Positions 1 through 12,312 are shown, counted from the stretch's first letter. The stretch is 64,000 nucleotides of DNA from Venturia oleaginea (GCA_013176395.1 JABMLP010000017.1:1054001-1118000); one strand, 5' to 3'. Numbers and translations are program-made. Notes: a model not told the origin generated them from the sequence alone.

Positions 1-1189
1 TCCTTTTCCAAGACACTCCTCGGCATCTTCCTCAACCTCTTTCTTGACAATGATCGGATCTGTGCTACCCAAAATCATGAGGACTTTGCTTCTCCACAGA
101 CCATTATTCATAGCCTGAGTATCAGCGCTGTTGATTTTCTGGGCTGTGAGACGCTCTCCTATCTTGCGCCAGTAAGGATGTTGTGCCGTGATTGGGGCGT
201 GACGGATGGCAGAAATGAAAGCTGGTAAGAATCCGACGTGTTTCTGAATCTGCCATTGAACGGCGCCTCGGATGGTCACAGTCGGACGGTGTGGGAAAAG
301 TGGTGCGTGCGCTTTCTTCAGAAGATCAGAGTGAGCATTTCCTGTCTCTGCTTTGATGGCATCGGTGGCAGAAGAACCATGCTTTTCGTCTGGTATTGGA
401 GGCTCCTCGGTCATGCGGCGTCTGACGAGCCATTGGATCAGGGATTCTGGGAGGATCCCTTCTGTGGAGTAGAGAATCTTACTTTGCCATGCGATGTGGT
501 GCTCGCGCAGGATGCCGGAGGGAGCAATGATGACTAGTGATGCAACGAGAGTTGGGAAAGTTGATGTAAAGGAGATTGAGATGCCGCCTCCAAGGGAATA
601 GCCGATGATGGAGAATGCATTTGTTCCGGCCCATGGTAGCGGAGACGATGCCAGAGCAAGGAGAATTTGAGCTGTGTAGAGTCTAGTGTCGTGTGGTAGG
701 TCCGAGGGATCATCTGAATAGCCTCGTCCGAAGAGATCTATTTAAAGTAATCAGCATATCTCGAGCGATTCGAATAACGATCTACCTCTGGACACTGGCA
801 AAAATGAACGAGTTGGGGAAAAGCTTACCAAACATCATGACCCGGCACCTACTCTCGACCAATTTTTCTGCTACACTGCCCAAGCTCATACAAGGCGTGC
901 TAACACCATGAACCAAGAGGACCTTTCTTCCACTCTCAGGGCCCCACTCGTAGACCCTGATACTGCCATACGGCGTGTCTACATCGCGGACGCCTGGGAA
1001 TAGGTCAGGAGGATACGGTAATTTACTGACGACTTCTGCTGGCAATTTGGAAAGAGATTTCAGAGGCGATGGGACGACGTGCTCCAAAGGATTCCTCTTG
1101 CCTTGGTTGTGGATTGAACGCGCTATCAAGAAGAGACCCAGGGAAGCGGCTCCAGCGGTAAGGAAATAGGGGGCAGCTGAATAGGACAT
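1..1189 (-). CDS. alpha/beta hydrolase fold protein, 3' end beyond the window
   Basis: Two exons are visible, 1189-829 and 737-1 (runs off the left edge), with a 91-nt GT..TAG intron at 738-828; joining them gives an uninterrupted FDLFGRGYSDDP motif, which supports the splice. The start at 1189 (MSYSAAPYFL) is followed by a hydrophobic segment (about residues 8-22) that looks like an N-terminal membrane anchor. Family signatures: LLVHGV oxyanion-hole strand and the nucleophile elbow GYSLGGG with the catalytic Ser. A lid region with RRRMTEE follows, and near the edge LGSTDPI looks like the acid-residue loop; the catalytic His must lie beyond the window. An in-frame extension to 1237 exists but adds no conserved sequence. 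The likely role is ester or lipid hydrolysis at a membrane; the substrate cannot be named. Confidence 0.8.
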
Positions 1190-1516
1190 GGCTTGAGGAG
1201 ACAGCGCTGAACGCGTTGTATTAGCACGCACATGCACAACGACGGGGAATCAGACAGTGACCGATACGGCGGATATAGTTATCAAAGCTATCTCGGCGAT
1301 ATGAACCGGAATCCTTCCTCCATGTTTCTCGGCCCGCAACGGTTAGACCATGAGTGCCTGGCCTGTTTCTGGATCTGGCACCCATGAACAACAAAAAGAT
1401 GGGTTTCAAATGTATATGCTGGTAAACAAATGCGGCTATGACATCAGAGTAATCGAGTTGGTATTAATATTAATGTACATAGCACGTAGGACAATGGAAT
1501 ATGCCTATCCCTATTT

Positions 1517-1621
1517 CTTCTGTACTTCTAGTGATATCTTCTGTACTTCTAGTGACATCTTCTGTACTTCTAGGGACATCTTCTGTACTTCTAGGGACAT
1601 CTTCTGTACTTCTAGGGACAC
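1517..1621. repeat. 21-bp minisatellite, five copies
   Basis: Five head-to-tail copies of a 21-bp unit containing CTTCTGTACTTCTAG; copies differ only at two or three positions (GTGATAT, GTGACAT, GGGACAT). The unit length is a multiple of three, so it reads open on both strands, but nothing else suggests coding. It sits in the 746-bp gap between the divergently oriented hydrolase and lipid phosphatase genes, in their shared promoter region. Confidence 0.9.
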
Positions 1622-1935
1622 TATTCCTGTAGAAATTTGACAGGAGACACTTTGACAGACTCAGCGCCAAACACAATCTTACACAAACAGTCGATTGGAC
1701 CAGCAGTCTTTGTCCCACTGCTTTGAGCCAAGAATGCCTATCCGCGCTAATCTGTACACAGCCATGCACCACTCCTTGAGCAGACTTCACAGCCACATTC
1801 CATCTCTGCCTTGTCTCGTTCCAACCGCCGCCATCCAAGACGCACGCAAGCACGGCATACAGCTTATAATAGGGATTCGACGAGCCTCGCTACCTGCGCG
1901 ACCTCCTGCGATCGAGAAACTCCACACAAAGCACC

Positions 1936-3690
1936 ATGGACAATTACGGACATCTGCTGCCTAGGAAAACGCCCTTCTCGAAACGATTCCTCTCCGCCAA
2001 AGTCATTCTCTCGTGCGTACTACACCAACCAAGCCAGGGCTGCAAACTGGCGTTGCTGACCTTGTCCCTAGATACATATTCGACTATGCCATTATCATTG
2101 TCCTCGCCGTCGGCTTCTTCATTCTGGACGCCGTCGAGCCATACCACCAAGAATTCTCCCTCAAAAACTACACCCTCCACTACAAATACGCCGTCCACGA
2201 AAGAGTACCTGTTCCATGGCTGCTAGTCATCGTCGCCGTTGCGCCCATGGTCATCATCGCATTATATACCATTGTCATTGATGGACTATTCTCAACTTCA
2301 GGAAAGGGCAGGAAACAATACACCTTCAAGTCGCGACTCTGGGAGCTGAACTGTGGCATACTGGGCCTCTTCTTGGCTATCGGCGCCTCGTTCGTGATTA
2401 CAGGTAGGTTGACGTGGGTAGAACTGAGGCATACATGGATCTGACCGGAATGGCAGGCACCTTGAAAAACGCGATTGGAAAGCCGAGGCCGGATTTGGTT
2501 GACAGATGCAAGCCGAAAGAGGATGTCATGGCGGCCTTATTACAGCCCGCAAACTTCTCAATGGCCAGCCATGCCATTTGTACGCAGACAAACAATGCGA
2601 TTCTAAAGGACGGGTTCAGGAGCTTTCCCTCGGGGCACGCCAGCAGTATGTTTCGATTCGTCAAGGCACTCAACTTACAGCTAACAATCTGCAGGTGCCT
2701 GGGCCGGCTTATTTTACCTCTCCCTGTATTTGAGTGGAAAGATGCATCTCCTAGATTCGAGAGGTGAGGTGTGGAAATCATTCATAGTTCTGGTGCCATC
2801 GCTAGGTGCTGCCTTGATCGCGGGATCTCGAATCATGGACGCCAGACACCATCCATTCGATGTCATTACAGGCAGCATGTTGGGCATATTCTGTGCCTGG
2901 ACAGCATACCGTCAATATTTTCCAACGTTGAGCGACTTCAGAGCCAAGGGTCGTGCATATCCAATCGTGAGTCTCGTTCGATTCATCTTTACACACACAA
3001 AACTAACACGCTCCACAGCGAACATGGGGACGTATCAGCGAGAATTACCAAACTTACAACAACGAAGACCAATATCTCGATACAAAGCCACTCCGTCAGG
3101 GATCAGACTCCGAGGTAACTGGTTTTGAAACATCTAGGGTTGGACTTGCAGGACCGACTTCTGCAGGAGGCAATGTGTTCCGAGACGAGATCCACGCCTC
3201 ACAAAGTCGGCGCCAACAAGATTCTTCATTGAGAGGTGCACCGTCTTCGGTGTATTCGGCAGACCCGATGGGAAGAACGACCGATACTCCACCTCCGATA
3301 CCTAGCATACCAGTTGGAGCATATCAATCGCAAGTGCCGGGCTCGAATCCCTTCGCGCGGGGAGGAAGCCGGAGACAACTGTCAAGAGATGATTGGGATG
3401 AATCTGATGATGAAGCCAGTGACGATCTTGAACTCCAGCCAACCTACACACTGTCTCAGCCATCAGGACCAGGGCACTATGACGGAGCGGGAAACAATCC
3501 ATTCGAAGGTCAAGAGACATCGTACAAGGCTCCCGCAACGGTGAGGCCTTTGGGTGCAGCACTTGATCATCGAGACGGTGACCTTGGTGGCTCAAGTTCT
3601 GTTCCACCGCAACCCCCACCACATATTGAGCAACCACAACCCGAGCGATCGGCACGAGGTGTGCAATTATTTGACGGCCCAGAGAGGTGA
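1936..3690 (+). CDS. PAP2-family lipid phosphatase (diacylglycerol pyrophosphate / phosphatidate phosphatase)
   Basis: Five exons: 1936-2012, 2072-2403, 2457-2645, 2695-2966 and 3019-3690 (introns 49-59 nt, the first with a TGCTGAC branch site), giving 513 aa in one frame. It carries the three-part PAP2 phosphatase signature: KNAIGKPRP, FPSGHASS, and SRIMDARHHPFD, containing the catalytic His/Asp pair. Several hydrophobic segments flank these motifs, as in yeast Dpp1/Lpp1, which dephosphorylate diacylglycerol pyrophosphate and phosphatidate at vacuolar or Golgi membranes. The C-terminal ~220 residues (exon 5) are a long hydrophilic, Ser/Pro/Gln-rich, probably cytosolic tail with no recognised domain, larger than in yeast Dpp1. 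Start chosen at the first ATG of the exon that splices in frame. Confidence 0.9.
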
Positions 3691-5782
3691 TGGAACGATT
3701 TGCAATGCTTCTTTCTTTGTGTGGACTTCGCATTGGAGCGTTCTTACATTTAAGCCACTGCTGAAGCGTTCAGGGCAAAGACATGTGTAAAACGGCGTAT
3801 TTATGTGAGCATGGCCTTTTTTAGCAAAATGTGCAATATACCTTTGCTTTCTGTACTTATTCAAGCGAGGCTAGATTCAAAAAAATTAAGTTGACAATGT
3901 TAAACAGCATGGAGTCATTTAGTATCCAGTGTCAACCTGACGAGGACATGCTGACATCAATTCAAAGTGTGTTAGCCCTGGTCGATGGCGATGGATGATT
4001 TGGCAATGATATCTGGAAGGCTGGCATTGGATTTAGAGGATGATATCGCCGAGAGGGAAAGATACTGGGCATGAAAATTCTGGATCTAAGAATTGCCAAC
4101 ATCGGTTCTCGATGTCTAAGTCCTCTTGAGATGATAAGTTAAGGAAAGAGACAATTTGCAAGCAGTCATAAGCATAAGACTAAGATTAAAGCTAGCAGAA
4201 TGCGTGTTTAGGGGATGTCCAACTTCTCAGACTGTCGCGAGGGAGTGTCTTTTCGAGTATATAGGACGTTATCAAAGGGTATAGGGACGATAAATTCAAT
4301 ACATACATAGCAGCGACGAAGTCATGACAAGAAATCCATCATTGAGAAGGGAGGACTGTCTAGAATGCGATGGAGAATATTCTCTCACTGTCGTATTGTG
4401 TTGTATAACTCTGTGTCCTTGTTTTGTATCTGTTCGCCCGACTATGTACAGATGAAGCTGAGTAGGATATGTCCACGCACTTCGGTATCTGCAATGACGA
4501 TCTCGCCACGGCGTATACGTACCCTTTCAGGAATATAGGCGGTGATCATGAACATGGACGCACCTACTGGTCCGAGTTTCCCGGGACCTCGAAGGGTCGA
4601 ATGTATCACTCATGGTGTTTCAATGAAAGTGGTGGAGCACAAACCAGCGGGTGATGAATTAAAGGTTAGCGCAGTATCGGAATCAACGAAGCGAGGATGA
4701 TTGGCTGGAGTTGACAGTTGGTGTTCTTTTGTATAGGTTCAATGAACATAAGTTTTGTGACTGATCGACTGCTTCGCACCAAATGGCTGGTCCCGGTCTA
4801 CCTTCCACGGCTCTCCCTGTGGCTTAACCGGGTAGATGAAGGTCTAGCGTCTAATAAACATTTCGAAAACGTTATTGTAATTCCAGCGCATCATCAGGGA
4901 AGCACGAGAGCTAAGCGTGGAGACTGAGGTGGTATTAAGCCCTCCAAATTCATCCCAAACACTTTCTTAGAAGATGCTGTCACACAACCCGATACAACCC
5001 GTTCTTAACATCAAAGCCCCACTCGCAGCCAGTATGTTTCTTCAATTCTTCGTCCGAGTAATGCGTGTTGCGCCCGAGGGAATAATCTTTTATACGTGTG
5101 TAGAGGGATGGTTTTTTGGTGTCTCCTTTGATAGGGTCATACGGCGTGGAATCGTTCGCGTTTGGTGGTGGTTGATTTGTTGGGTCGGAGGTGGGTTTTG
5201 AGGATGTAGTTTTGGTGCATGAGCGGGATGTACGGTGGTTCCAGTGCCTTTAGATATCCTCGCCGCTCCTGTTCAGCTCTCGGTGATGTTTTTTAGGTCG
5301 TGTCCTGATAGTGCTACAGACTGTGCTGCAGGAAGGATATGGAGAGCTTCCATCTGAAAAGCCACGCATTCTGCGCGACAGAGCTATTTGGAGACAAGGT
5401 CCGTATAAGGTACTGAGGAGACTGTGCTGTGCTGTGCCAGTCAGACGATCAGACGATCAGTCGTATCACGATATCGAGGTGGATGAAGAACTTTCACTTT
5501 CAGGTGCCGATCTGGCTGGTAAGGGGTGCAAGGAGACATAGAAGAAGGATCTTTATGGTTGACAAGGGACAATGACCAAACGGAGGTTTCTTGGAAACAC
5601 GTGGCTAGCACCTGTGGGATTCTAACAACAAGAAATCGACCCTGATATTAATACAGGTCAAACGTTCAATTAGAATATACCAGGGACAACCCACATGACT
5701 GTGGGGCACGCCAGATTGGGAATTTCCCCAGTATGGATAAAAGCTCTTCACGGGGTACCCGAATCCAAAAAGACGCACATCC
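3691..5782. other. gene-free interval, about 2.1 kb
   Basis: Only short chance reading frames occur here; none shows a recognisable motif or plausible splice structure. The first part is probably the 3' UTR of the lipid phosphatase gene. A short direct duplication (AGACGATC twice) occurs near 5446. I see no tRNA or transposon signature. Confidence 0.5.
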
Positions 5783-7334
5783 CTATGACCTCTCTTTGGC
5801 ATAAGGATCAATCCTCCTCTCCACCGAAAACGTCTCCGTGATCAAGATTCCCCCGTCCTGCACTCTTGCCCTGATTCCAGGACTTTTCAAGCTCTCGTCG
5901 TTACTTTTCGCCTCTGAAACCGCTTTCCAAGTCGCCTCCGACGGCGACCGCAAATCAGGGTCTGCCCAATTTCCTCGATAGTAAGGCTCCTCAACGTATT
6001 CAACCTTGACATTCGCTCCCTTCGCGTCGCCCGAACGCCAATTCCAAAGATTCGGATCATGCGTGTGCATGTATTCGTCTCCTCGCAGCGTTTCATGGAT
6101 GGTAATGAATTGGCCGTCGCGTTGTATCAGATTGGCGTCTCCATCCCTACCCCGCGAATTGATGTTATTGGAGGCTAGGGGAAAGCTATTAGATCGATCT
6201 GTAATGCGAGTTTTGGTGCCATATCGATTCGTCATGGTCTTCGAAAGGCCAACGAAGAATCCCTTCATCGCTGGTGCGGAGGCACATATGAGCGCCATTT
6301 GAATTTCCAGCATACCCCATACGAGGAGATCGTAGCCGACCCCTGCGCCACTGTCAGTGTCTGAAGTTGTTGATGAGAGGGAAAGGCGAGACATACAAGT
6401 TTGGTCTCGTCGTGGATCAGTGTACAACCGGTCTAGCCAAACTGTTCGCGCTATTCCGGCACCAAGCACAATCAGTCCACAACAAAAGACAAGGTACAAC
6501 ACAGCCTTGCGACTGACTGGCATACTCAACCGGCTGACGACCAAGAGAGGGATGATAATGGAATATACATCGCTGAAGACGCTGAAGACGCCATTTAACG
6601 GATCTACGACGCGTCGATCAGCACACTGATACTTGCCCGTCCAAGTGATGTTCAAGCTCTTCCAGGTAGCGGATATAGGGTCGCATGCGAAGATTAGGAA
6701 GATGAGGAAGGCGAGGTAGTAGGCCACAGTGAAAGCGAATGCTATCCATATCGATCTACTAATCCACGGAGAATGTGATCGATCGATTAGCCGGCGGAAG
6801 AACAGGAGGACGGAGCCTTTGGTGAGGCAGAGAGAGGTTAAAAAGAGGATTTCGGTTGCCCATGCCATGAGACCTGATTTGACACACTCTTCAGGTTTCA
6901 GGTCCCACACATGTCGGTCAAGACCAGCAAACTGAACGCCTAAAACGGAGATCAGCATGCACTTTCATTAGTAGAAAAAGTTGGTGTGGCGCACCCCAGA
7001 TTCCAAGACCGGTGACGCCTGCTGCGCATAACTGCAGGCTGGATCAGCAATTCGCGTGGTCGATATGGACAGCATTGTGCTAGCATACCCAGGCTCCAAG
7101 TACCAATGAATCATCCCACCCGTATCCCCCCGCTTTCCTGTTCATCCGTGTCCATAATCTTGCCGCGACAACGAGCGTGGCAAGAAAGAACAGAGTGAGT
7201 GCATATGGTGTGAACCATCTCCTTCTCTCTGGATTTGTGAAGTTGGGCGGAGGCCATTTGGCGACGGCGCTCAACGGGATTCTGAAAGCAGTAAAGGTGG
7301 TATCGAGTCCTTTCCCTCCGTTGGGTGTGGCCAT
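5783..7334 (-). CDS. seven-TM fungal rhodopsin-like / Pth11-type integral membrane protein
   Basis: Four exons on the minus strand: 7334-7089, 7031-6995, 6939-6397 and 6342-5783; the 37-nt second exon and all three introns (54-57 nt) keep the frame and give 461 aa. Hydrophobic helices appear throughout the first ~330 residues. Hallmarks of the fungal 'rhodopsin domain' family are GWDDSLVLGAW after helix 1, GLDRHVWDL, an internal DPISATW loop, and DQTWVGYDLLVW restored exactly by removing the last intron. The ~120-residue tail is charged and cytoplasmic. No CFEM domain is present. Members are G-protein-coupled-receptor-like plasma membrane proteins, of which Magnaporthe Pth11 is the best known; ligand and role of this one are unknown. 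Confidence 0.88.
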
Positions 7335-9087
7335 TATGCGAGAGGTAACCCCATATATCAGCCTACTAGTTCGGAACGTCCACGTTAATAGATGGCTGTC
7401 ATCCGCGACCTGCGAAATGATTCAAGACGTATTGTTCATATTCCAAAATTGCCGACAAGAGAAGAATTTCGAAGAGATTTGGGAAAATGCAGGAAGGGCG
7501 CATTCCCCGTATCTAATCTGTCGATACTTGTGTAGACGCACTGTCTGTTGAAAGCCCCTCAGGGTTATACCGCATTAATTGGCGCAACTGGGTAGCTCAA
7601 AATAATGACGCTAGCTCAGAGTCGGGTAGTGAGCGGAGGAAAATCACGTTACCCGAATTTCAATGTAAGGCTTTCATTTTGAGGCTGGTATGAGTAAGAA
7701 GCTTTCGAAGAGAAAATTTCTTTCATCCGCGCACTTTTCGTTTTGAGATCTTTGATGGGGAGTAAATCCAAGTTGAGAGTGTGATTCTTGGTTTTGAGCT
7801 ACCCAATTGTGCCAGTCAATGCGATATCGTAGCGACGAGAACAGGGTACTCTACATGTGGTCCGATGGCGTAGTGACCTGGGGCAAATCGCAGCAGCACA
7901 GTTCCCTCCGACCTCCATGTCGAGTCATTTGCCTCAAACAGATTAATGTCCAGCTCAAGCCTAGACTGCACAGTGAGACATGAACGGTGTGAGAAGAGAT
8001 CTGCGCATGGACAATGTTGGTACCACCATGGCAAGGCAAGTCCGAAAGATAATCGACTGGATGTAGCAGAGAGGCGAGCCGCGAGTATCGTAAAGTCGGC
8101 CCCTTCGCCTTTTTTTCTTAATTATGGAAACTGCCGATTTGCTGCACCTGAAGCGGTTGACGCGCAGATCATAGCCAACCACAGAACTAGGAATGAAGAT
8201 TACAGAGAGTGTTCACCTGTCAGCTAAATGAGGGTTAGAGCAGACAATGCAGTACAATTAATGAAGTCGCTTAAGATATGGGAGCACAGATGTACACTTT
8301 CATGATGAAGGCCTGTATCGGATAATTGGGGACCTCGAAAGTTCTCCTGGCAGCCGGCAGGCGCTCTTTAAAAAGATCCCGTCGCCTAAGACAAGGATAT
8401 GTTCAATTAGGGCAATCAGGGCGAACCGCGATGCTTAGGTGAAACTCATATGGAGGATTCCATAAAAGTCGTAGATAGAGAAATAATGGAGCGAGGGTTG
8501 CGAGCGAGAACCAATGATCATTTATCGGCGATAGAGTTCGACTGTCAGATTGATCAGCCAATAATCACAGTACTTTTCCATCGGGAAACTGGCTATGCGC
8601 AGCACCCTGGCATCCTTTGACTAGATATTGAGTTGGCGAGAGTGATGACATGGCCGTAACGTAGATGATGCCAGCAAGAACGGATGTTCCAAGATGCAAC
8701 GCGTTGAGCGCTGTCCCATCTTGACAAAGATGCGATTGGTGTCTATACGGTTGTGGGGACATAGATGAAACTCGCTCTGCATCGAGCAGGTCGAGGCCGT
8801 AGTCCAAGTTTATCGAAGGGTGCTGCGAAGAATTGAGAGGCATATAATCTAGTGGGAGGAGGAAGGTTTGCGATTCAGAGACGAAGTATAGATAGGGACG
8901 GAGTACCGGACCACACAATTCTTTCGCGCGGCGCCATAGCCGAATCATCACGTGACCGAAACAAGATGAAACTAAATAGAAATATCTTTTGGATGATGCT
9001 GCTTTCTCACTTGACAGCACGGTGCCTTCATTGGTACGTGGAGCAGGGAGAAGCGAGGAATGGCTTGAAAGGTTGCGTTGATGGTCG
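7335..9087. other. gene-free interval, about 1.75 kb
   Basis: Contains scattered open frames of 60-150 codons on both strands (the longest at 8565-9020, minus) without recognisable motifs, signal peptide or consistent splicing. I could not support a gene here. Confidence 0.45.
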
Positions 9088-9981
9088 TTAAAAAATCACT
9101 TTCTCAAAAGCTTCACCCAATCCTTTATCTTTTAACCAGATCTCCAAGGCCTTCATATTTCCTCTATTTGCTCTGGCTCCACCTCGATCCCCAAGTACGC
9201 CCGTGATCTCTGCCATTCCGCCGAAGACTCTTCGGATACCTGTGGAGTCTTCGTCCTTAGCCTCGATCTCTCGATACCTCTCGCTGACCTTCTTCTGATA
9301 GCTCGGAATGTCCGACCAAGAATGGGTCTTGATGTATTTCATGTACGCATCTATGCTGGTAGTCGTTCCCTCCAGGCACAGTACACCAGGTTTTCCAGCC
9401 AGCACAAACCCAGTGAGTTGATATGCAGGTGCGAGGTTGACCATATCATCACGTTTCTCACGCGTGGATAGAGAGGGAAAGTAGAACCACGCCCTGATAA
9501 GAGATTCTTTCGTATGGCTTGAGCTGGTGTTTTCTGCTTCCAATTTCACAACGAGACGTTTCGGCGCTTCTTCTCTGATCCACTCGATTGCTTCAAACAC
9601 ATCATCCTGAGGCATTGCGCTGTAGAATTCGAGCAGTTGCGCTTTTGACAGCCATTCGGGTTGCCTGAGAAAGTAGCGCAGAGGCGGCGGCTCTTCTCTG
9701 TCCATGTCCAAGTATCGCAAAGGCACCGAAATGTTTAGTGAAATGTGTCGCACCTTGTCGGCCGCTGTGTCTCCCACATTGAGATTCAGCAAAAAGGACA
9801 GTTCCGAGGGTATCGGAGAAGGCAAAGGTTCTCCAGAACCGAGAAGTTCGGCCCACCGTGATGTTTCTGGTGGGATGGCGAGTTCATCGGCTTCGGGAAA
9901 CATGCCGGTAAGGAGCTCCATGGTAGAGAGCTGAGCTTCCGTATGTTCAAAGGAGAGCGCATCGACGCCATCTAGTCTCAT
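9088..9981 (-). CDS. RWD domain + DUF1115 protein (RWDD2-like)
   Basis: Intronless frame; from the ATG at 9981 it encodes 297 aa, close to the usual size of RWDD2 proteins. The N-terminal part starts with EAQLSTMELLTGMFP, the opening helix of an RWD domain, and ends its first domain near the LRYLDMD / PPLRYFLRQP region. The C-terminal half contains WFYFPSLST and the stretch GKPGVLCLEG...IKTHSWSDIP with KVSERY, typical of the DUF1115 module of RWDD2A/B. The frame stays open upstream to an ATG at 10212, but that extension overlaps an inverted repeat and looks less conserved, so I prefer 9981. Molecular function is unknown; RWD domains are protein-interaction folds related to ubiquitin-conjugating enzymes. 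Confidence 0.75.
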   Translation of the reverse strand: MRLDGVDALSFEHTEAQLSTMELLTGMFPEADELAIPPETSRWAELLGSGEPLPSPIPSELSFLLNLNVGDTAADKVRHISLNISVPLRYLDMDREEPPPLRYFLRQPEWLSKAQLLEFYSAMPQDDVFEAIEWIREEAPKRLVVKLEAENTSSSHTKESLIRAWFYFPSLSTREKRDDMVNLAPAYQLTGFVLAGKPGVLCLEGTTTSIDAYMKYIKTHSWSDIPSYQKKVSERYREIEAKDEDSTGIRRVFGGMAEITGVLGDRGGARANRGNMKALEIWLKDKGLGEAFEKVIF

Positions 9982-10107
9982 CTTTTGGCGGTCCAGCGAA
10001 GCTTCTACGCATGCATTGTTGTTGTCAGGCATGCACAGTAAGGAGAAAGAAAGAATCCAGTCGTCTCCACATATTCTGCCGGGCGTAGTTCTAGTGAAGT
10101 TATTGCC

Positions 10108-10307
10108 ATGGCCAGAAAGACGTTGACACTTGGCAAGACTGCGCAAAGAATCTTTGGCTTTGACGTAGGCGTAGATCTTATCCATGCTTGCGCAGAAAAC
10201 CGTCCGGTCCATGCAGAAGAGTACGATAAATTCGTAGGCGGTTTCAGATCTACAAGCACAGGACCTTCTCGGGCAGACACGCCAAGTGTTAACCTCTTTC
10301 TGGCCAT
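10108..10307. repeat. imperfect inverted repeat, 27-bp arms
   Basis: The arm 10108-10134 (ATGGCCAGAAAGACGTTGAC...) recurs in reverse complement at 10281-10307 with two mismatches, enclosing about 146 bp. Because each arm opens with ATG in its own direction, both strands read MARK(T/R)LTLG. It lies just upstream of the RWDD2-like gene. It could be a degraded small inverted-repeat element; no target duplication was found. Confidence 0.6.
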
Positions 10308-11782
10308 AGCTTCAGGTACAACTCTAATTGCTTACTCCGGCTTCAATCTTCTGCTTATTCTCTTCCTCTCATCCATGCTTCACTGGGGCAGAATGATTGT
10401 GTCGCAGGAATTACTTCAAAGCCTAAGAGAATTGATAACCTCTCACTGCTCCTCTCATCGGTTCTGCACACTAACGAGATTTCTCAGTTCGTACCCATTT
10501 TTGGCTTCCATTGCCCGGGTTTCGATTGGAATTGAGGCATACAGAATGCTGGGTCAGAGTACACATTCGAAACGTCGTTCGTCTCACATTCTCCCACGAA
10601 AAATACCGGTCTCCTCCGAAGACGACCAAATACGACCCGAGACTTCAGTAAAATCTTGCTTCAACCAGAAATAGCCTTCTCCCGAGGCTGTAAAGCTTGG
10701 GCAATATAAAATTGACAGCGTCTCCATAGATCCGTATGTGGGAAACCCACTGTTTACTATGCAAGTATATCCACTTCCAGGCGGCTCCCGAAGTGCCCAT
10801 CTCACCTCCATAAAGACAACCCCGTAGGAAAATCGACAGCAGGTGAAACAACAGGTCGAGCACTTCATCAACTGAGCTGAATGCTCATCTCCGCGATCTA
10901 CAACTACAAAGAGTTCTCATCAACGTGATCGGTTAAATTTATCGTCGGTACTGCAATTACAACATTAATTCAAGGGCTATATAGAGATTCTACGGCTTAA
11001 TTACATACGGTGGCCTCTGTACGGGTACGGTCTATGCTAAGTATGATATTAGGCTAACTTTAATGGTCACGGAATGGTCTTAGAATCCTCGTTGACTTCG
11101 AAAGCACAATATATTGAGCCCTAAGATCACCGCATTTAGCGTGGGACTAACGACTAATAGGCCGAAAACCGTAGTAGAAATAGAGACCAAGAAGAACAGC
11201 AGAGACCTCTATTATTCTCTTACCACTTAGTCTAGTTTAAGCCAATTAAGTCCCTTCGACTCGGGGTAACATATTTCGTTACGTTTGACCATCCGATCGC
11301 CCTCTTGACTTCTTGTAACTTCAACTGGATTTTGAGAGAGAATCGTCCTCAATCACGTGGAAAACACAATAACCTCGAAAGCATAATAAGAACAAAAACA
11401 GTACAGTTATTGTTATTTGTGCAGATCCCTTTTGCGCTTACCACAATCTCTTTCATCTGATTAAGTAGCCTCGGATTTTCTGGATAGTATGATGGCCTAC
11501 AGCATCTTTTTCAGCATACACAGTACTATGTATTCGTTTATATGATGATCGCTCTCACGTCTGTTCAACTCGGAGCCCTGAGCAGCCAGGTGATGATCTC
11601 GGTTCTTTGTGCGCGCAGAGCTGTCAATCCTCCAATTACGACATGGTGGAACACTTGCCTGGGAGACCATAGGTAGCGGCTATAGTATCAAAAGTCCATT
11701 ATATAACCTCTACACAAGGTCCACATTTTTCTCATCGTCTTCAACATTTCTAGCTCTTTAATTCCAGACATCTACTCTAAAT
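10308..11782. other. AT-rich gene-free interval
   Basis: From about 10,900 the sequence becomes visibly AT-rich, with no supported coding region. A frame at 10108-10674 on the plus strand is open for 188 codons but overlaps the inverted repeat and has no recognised motif; I did not call it. Confidence 0.45.
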
Positions 11783-12312
11783 ATGCTGCTACTATACCTC
11801 TCAACAGTCGTGCTTGCCGCCGTGCAGCAAGTTTCTGGATCTGTCCTTCAAGTTCGTTCCAATGATGACGTTGGGGTTTCTGCAAACCCGGCAACACCAG
11901 CAGCTCCATAACAAACGAACGTGCCTGCGGGAAATGTACCAAAACTGGGCCCCTGACTTTGGTACGTTATACCAAAAACTTTCGGGCTGCAGTGCTGCCT
12001 TGATGTATAAATTTATAGGCTAATAAATTTTTATAGGACCATTGGCGTTCTGCTACGGTAAAGAAGCAGTGCAATACATACTGCTATCCTGATTATGTTG
12101 GTACACAGGTGCTGCGTATGTTCTACCTCGCCTCCAAGAGCTTGGGGAGCTGTGCTAACGCATTCGCAAGATCTCTGGTGTTAAGGATGGAGTATTGGGC
12201 GAAAGTTCAGACTCTTGAGAGCGATGGCGAAGATGGGAGGCAGTTTTACAAGTCGATTATATGGGAGGTGATGGTGAATTCAACACTCAACGCTCAATGC
12301 AATTATTTTTGA
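11783..12312 (+). pseudogene. candidate small secreted cysteine-rich protein, frameshifted
   Basis: An ATG at 11783 opens a short frame (42 codons) whose first residues, MLLLYLSTVVLAAVQQVSG, look like a signal peptide with cleavage near residue 20. Two bases out of frame, the text continues as RACGKCTKTG, then a well-formed intron (11962-12036; GTACGT donor, GCTAAT branch, TATAG acceptor), then KKQCNTYCYPDYVGTQ and an open run to the TGA at 12310-12312. No phase-compatible intron joins the signal-peptide frame to the Cys-rich frame, so a one-base indel around 11,860-11,890 (or an assembly error) is the simplest reading. I do not recognise the family; the layout (signal peptide, small, Cys pairs) resembles fungal secreted proteins. 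Confidence 0.35.

Noticed and set aside
4718..5541. Several 60-76 codon frames between the lipid phosphatase and the rhodopsin-like gene
   Set aside because: Short, unrelated, no conserved content or splice signals joining them.
8565..9020. 151-codon minus-strand frame
   Set aside because: No motif, no signal peptide, no splice partner; composition not coding-like. Kept as gene-free interval.
10108..10674. 188-codon plus-strand frame beginning MARKTLTLG
   Set aside because: Start lies on an inverted repeat and the body is antisense to the 5' extension of the RWDD2-like frame; no recognised content.
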